Shown in pieces: positions 61,421 to 64,000 of a stretch of 64,000 nt of DNA (positions within the stretch are counted from its first letter, which is position 1; every line of letters starts with the position of its first letter). The position numbers and the translations under genes were made by a program. Below the pieces are notes generated by a model. The model was not told the DNA's origin. It ran no database searches and saw only the letters and a list, made by a program, of their open reading frames with translations. The stretch is from Mycobacterium shinjukuense (GTDB lineage: Bacteria; Actinomycetota; Actinomycetes; Mycobacteriales; Mycobacteriaceae), in NCBI RefSeq assembly GCF_010730055.1, contig NZ_AP022575.1, forward strand, positions 2,294,001 to 2,358,000, written 5' to 3'.

Positions 61421-62314
61421 CTACATTGAGGCCGGGCGGAGCACCACCACCGACTTGGTCCGCGCACCGTCGTCACGCAGCAGCGCGATCACCCGGCCGT
61501 CGGCGTCGCAGGCGGCGTACACGCCGTCGATACCGGCCGCCGGCAGGGATCGGCCGTTGGCGGCCGCGGAGGCCTCCTCGGCGGTCAGGTCGCGACGGGC
61601 AAACATCAGCAGGCAGGCGTCGTCGAGGCTCAGGCTCACCCTGGGCCGCTCGGCCAGATCGTCGAGGGAGGCCGCCCGGTCCAGGTTGAAGCGGCCGACG
61701 CGGGTGCGCCGCAACGCCGTCACATGGCCGCCAACCCCAAGCGCGTCGCCAAGATCGCGGGCCAACGCGCGGATATAGGTTCCCGAGGAGCAGTCGATCG
61801 CCACATCGATATCGATGAGCTGGTCGTGGCGGCGCGCGGCCAGCAGCTCGAACCGGTCGATGCGGATCGGCCGGGCTTCGAGTTGGACGGCGTGCCCCTG
61901 GCGGGCCAGCCGATAGGCACGACGGCCGTCGACCTTGATCGCGCTGACCGCCGACGGCACCTGCCTGAGGTCACCGCGCAGCCCGGCGACCGCGGCGGTG
62001 ATCGCCTCGGCCGTCAGGTGCTCAGCCGGAACCGATTGCAGCACTACACCTTCGGCGTCCTCGGTGGAAGTGGACTGACCCAAGCGGATGGTGGCCGCGT
62101 AGGACTTTGAGGCCGCCGTCAGCAGACCGAGGATCTTGGTGGCGCGATCTATTCCGATCACCAAGACGCCGGTGGCCATCGGGTCCAGGGTGCCGGCATG
62201 GCCGACCCTGCGGGTGGCGAAGATGCGGCGGCACCGCGCCACCACGTCATGACTGGTCATTCCGGCCGGCTTGTCGACCACGACGATTCCCGGGCCGGTG
62301 CGGCCGCCGCTCAC
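61421..62314 (-). CDS. truB: tRNA pseudouridine-55 synthase TruB
   Basis: A 297-residue enzyme making pseudouridine at position 55 of the tRNA T loop. The catalytic Asp44 is in GHAGTLDPMATGVL; the N-terminal VVDKPAGMTSHDVV and late CSSGTYIRALARDLGDALG are family motifs. GTG 62314 overlaps the pptT stop (GTGA), so the long upstream frame is not used. Third gene of a coupled set with the phosphoesterase gene and pptT. Confidence 0.95.
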   Translation of the reverse strand: MSGGRTGPGIVVVDKPAGMTSHDVVARCRRIFATRRVGHAGTLDPMATGVLVIGIDRATKILGLLTAASKSYAATIRLGQSTSTEDAEGVVLQSVPAEHLTAEAITAAVAGLRGDLRQVPSAVSAIKVDGRRAYRLARQGHAVQLEARPIRIDRFELLAARRHDQLIDIDVAIDCSSGTYIRALARDLGDALGVGGHVTALRRTRVGRFNLDRAASLDDLAERPRVSLSLDDACLLMFARRDLTAEEASAAANGRSLPAAGIDGVYAACDADGRVIALLRDDGARTKSVVVLRPASM

Positions 62315-62994
62315 AGCACGATCGCCGTCAGCACCAGCCCGCGCTCGACCGACCATCGGCCCCTCAGCGCCGTCAGCGGCGGACCCGACAGGGCGGACGC
62401 GTCGATCAGGACGCGAGACACGAAGCGGCCCGCGTTGCCCGGCGGGTCGGTTTCGAACGTGATGTGCGCGTCCTCGAAACCCAGCCACCTCTTGGTCAGC
62501 GGATACCACGCCTTGTAGGTTGCCTCCTTGGCGCAGAACAGAATCCGGTCCCAATGCAATCCGACCGGCATGCTGCGGGGCATCTCGGCGCGCTCGGCCG
62601 GCAGGCTGATCGCATCCAGCACACCGGTGGGCAACACGTCGTGCGGTTCGGCGTCGATGCCCACGGAACGCACCGCAGCGGTGCGCCCCACCACCGCACC
62701 GCGATAGCCGGCGCAATGGGTGAGGCTACCCACCACGCCGTCCGGCCAACAGGGTTCGCCCTTATCGCCCTTGAGGATCGGCGCCGGCGGCACGCCGAGC
62801 TCACCCAATGCCATGCGGGCACAGTGACGAACGGTGATGAATTCGTTGCGCCGCTTGGCAACCGATCTGGCGATCAACGGCTCTTCCTCGGGCAGCGCGG
62901 CCAGACCCGGCGGATCGGAATACAACTCGGCATACGCCAGATCGCCGGCCACCGCGCCGGGCAACACCGACGACACCAGCATGCTCGCGGTCAC
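62311..62994 (-). CDS. pptT: 4'-phosphopantetheinyl transferase PptT
   Basis: A 227-residue Sfp-type transferase that activates carrier proteins of polyketide and siderophore synthases (mycolic acid and lipid synthases, mycobactin). Seen: SVAKRRNEFITVRHCARMAL, KGEPCWPDGVVGSLTHCAGY, the Mg-binding VRSVGIDAEPHDVLP, and FCAKEATYKAWYPLTKRWLG. GTG 62994 gives exactly the M. tuberculosis length and overlaps the upstream stop (GTGA). Confidence 0.96.
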   Translation of the reverse strand: MTASMLVSSVLPGAVAGDLAYAELYSDPPGLAALPEEEPLIARSVAKRRNEFITVRHCARMALGELGVPPAPILKGDKGEPCWPDGVVGSLTHCAGYRGAVVGRTAAVRSVGIDAEPHDVLPTGVLDAISLPAERAEMPRSMPVGLHWDRILFCAKEATYKAWYPLTKRWLGFEDAHITFETDPPGNAGRFVSRVLIDASALSGPPLTALRGRWSVERGLVLTAIVL

Positions 62995-63953
62995 CGTGAC
63001 TGCCGCTGGCGCAATCGTTCCCGGAATGCCGCGGCCTGCGCGCGCATCTCGGGAGTGATCACGAAATGACCGCCGAAGTCGTTGAGGTAGCCCGGTGCGT
63101 ACTGCGGATCCGGCAACACCTGACGCAGCCAGGTGTAGGGCTTGCGGCGCCGCCACTCCCGCGGATAGCCCACCGAAACCTCCTCGAACCGCACGCCGTC
63201 GTACCAAGTGGTGCGCGGAATGTGCAAATGCCCGTAGACGGAGCACACGGCGTTGTAGCGGGTGTGCCAGTCGGCGGTCTGGGTGGTTCCGCACCACAAC
63301 GCGAATTCCGGGTAGAACAACGCGTCGCAGGGCTCCCGCAGCAGCGGAAAATGGTTGACCAGAACGGTCGGTTGCATCCAGTCGAGCTGTTCGAGGCGGG
63401 CCCGGGTGGCGGCGACCCGCTCGCGGCACCAGGCATCGCGAGTGGGGTAGGGCTCCGGTGAGAGCAGGAACTCGTCGGTGGCCACCACGTTGCGTTCCTT
63501 CGCGATGGCCACACCCTCGGCTTTGCTGCTCGCCCCCGCCGGCAGAAAGGTGTAGTCGTACAGCAGAAACATCGGCACGATGGTGGCCGGGCCGCCCCGC
63601 TCGGTCCACACCGGAAACGGGTGCTCCGGCGTGACGACGCCCATCTCGTCGCACATGTTGACCAGGTAGTCATAACGTGCGCGGCCGAAGATCTGCATCG
63701 GATCCCGGTTGGTGGTCCACAACTCGTGGTTGCCGGGCACCCAGATCACCTTGGCGAACCGGCGCCGCAGCAGATCCAGCGCCCAGCGGATCTCGTCGGT
63801 GCGTTCGCCGATGTCCCCGGCCACGATCAGCCAGTCATCCGGCGAGGACGGGTGCAGCGATTCGGTGACCGGCTTGTTACCGAGGTGACCGGTGTGCAGG
63901 TCGGAGACCGCCCACAGCGTCGGCTCCGCCCCGACCGTCTCCTGCCTCGTCAC
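62991..63953 (-). CDS. Metallophosphoesterase (PptH-like, Rv2795c-like)
   Basis: A 320-residue calcineurin-like phosphoesterase. Metal-binding motifs: AVSDLHTGHLGN (DxH), VAGDIGER (GD), WVPGNHELWT (GNHE), VNHFPLLRE and YGHLHIPR (GH.H). In M. tuberculosis the Rv2795c product (PptH) removes phosphopantetheine from carrier proteins, opposing PptT, which is encoded immediately downstream with a 4-base overlap. The start ATG (MTRQETVGAEP) lies 47 bp from the window end. Confidence 0.92.
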   Translation of the reverse strand: MTRQETVGAEPTLWAVSDLHTGHLGNKPVTESLHPSSPDDWLIVAGDIGERTDEIRWALDLLRRRFAKVIWVPGNHELWTTNRDPMQIFGRARYDYLVNMCDEMGVVTPEHPFPVWTERGGPATIVPMFLLYDYTFLPAGASSKAEGVAIAKERNVVATDEFLLSPEPYPTRDAWCRERVAATRARLEQLDWMQPTVLVNHFPLLREPCDALFYPEFALWCGTTQTADWHTRYNAVCSVYGHLHIPRTTWYDGVRFEEVSVGYPREWRRRKPYTWLRQVLPDPQYAPGYLNDFGGHFVITPEMRAQAAAFRERLRQRQSR

Positions 63954-64000
63954 GACTTACCACCCTAACGACCCGGCGAAGTGGGAACGAAATCCAGCCG

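Overview
This is a high-GC actinobacterial chromosome segment from a slow-growing Mycobacterium. The evidence is a gene order that follows the M. tuberculosis Rv2724c to Rv2795c interval almost gene by gene (gene-number equivalences are from memory, not from a search), a PE/PPE pair, a mycobacterial interspersed repetitive unit (MIRU) array, a 13E12-type HNH gene, several VapBC modules and a RecA interrupted by an intein. The intein sits after RecA Gly205, the position known from M. leprae and from M. gastri/M. flavescens-type strains, not the M. tuberculosis position. The species cannot be fixed from this window alone.

Layout. 1-7.5 kb: fadE20 (partial), hflX, dapF, miaA, a Rv2728c-like gene and two tandem DMT-type membrane proteins, all on the minus strand. 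7.8-11.4 kb: a DUF349 protein convergent with a Rv2732c-like membrane protein and miaB. 11.7-16.3 kb: an island of visibly lower GC holding a DUF5131 (Gp37/Gp68, three-Cys motif) gene and its family partner TcmP, tail to tail, followed by recX and intein-containing recA. 16.5-24.8 kb: DUF3046, a glycosyltransferase, EphG-like and DUF5313 proteins, the pspA/clgR envelope-stress block, pgsA3, argA and ftsK. 24.9-30.4 kb: an ABM monooxygenase, a mycofactocin-type SDR, a SAM methyltransferase, RNase J, dapA and thyX. 30.4-36.5 kb: an accessory block of VapBC toxin-antitoxin genes (some broken) wrapped around hsdM and hsdS with no hsdR, closed by a 53-bp MIRU array. 36.5-42.7 kb: dfrA, thyA, a 56-bp x4 tandem repeat, a dienelactone hydrolase, fadE relics in both orientations, fabG5 and PE27/PPE43. 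43-50.5 kb: a HicA-type toxin with a long HicB-like partner, small oxidoreductases, dapB, a DUF222/HNH protein, a GNAT, a ferredoxin-domain relic, a flavin monooxygenase and a SRPBCC protein. 50.5-64 kb: aldR/ald, a nitronate monooxygenase-like gene, pepR, pnp, lppU, rpsO, ribF, a decayed fadE21, ltp1, truB, pptT and a metallophosphoesterase.

Functional themes are lysine/diaminopimelate synthesis (dapF, dapA, dapB), RNA maturation and decay (miaA, miaB, truB, rnj, pnp, rpsO), thymidylate/folate metabolism (thyX, thyA, dfrA), DNA repair (recA, recX) and envelope stress (pspA, clgR).

The most interesting observation is that the DUF5131/TcmP pair appears wired into the DNA-damage response. The DUF5131 gene is preceded by a motif fitting the LexA-independent RecA-NDp/PafBC promoter consensus. 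tcmP lies 9 bp downstream of recX in the same orientation, so it probably belongs to a recA-recX-tcmP operon whose promoter region carries both an SOS box and a RecA-NDp motif. The biochemical role of this pair is unknown to me.
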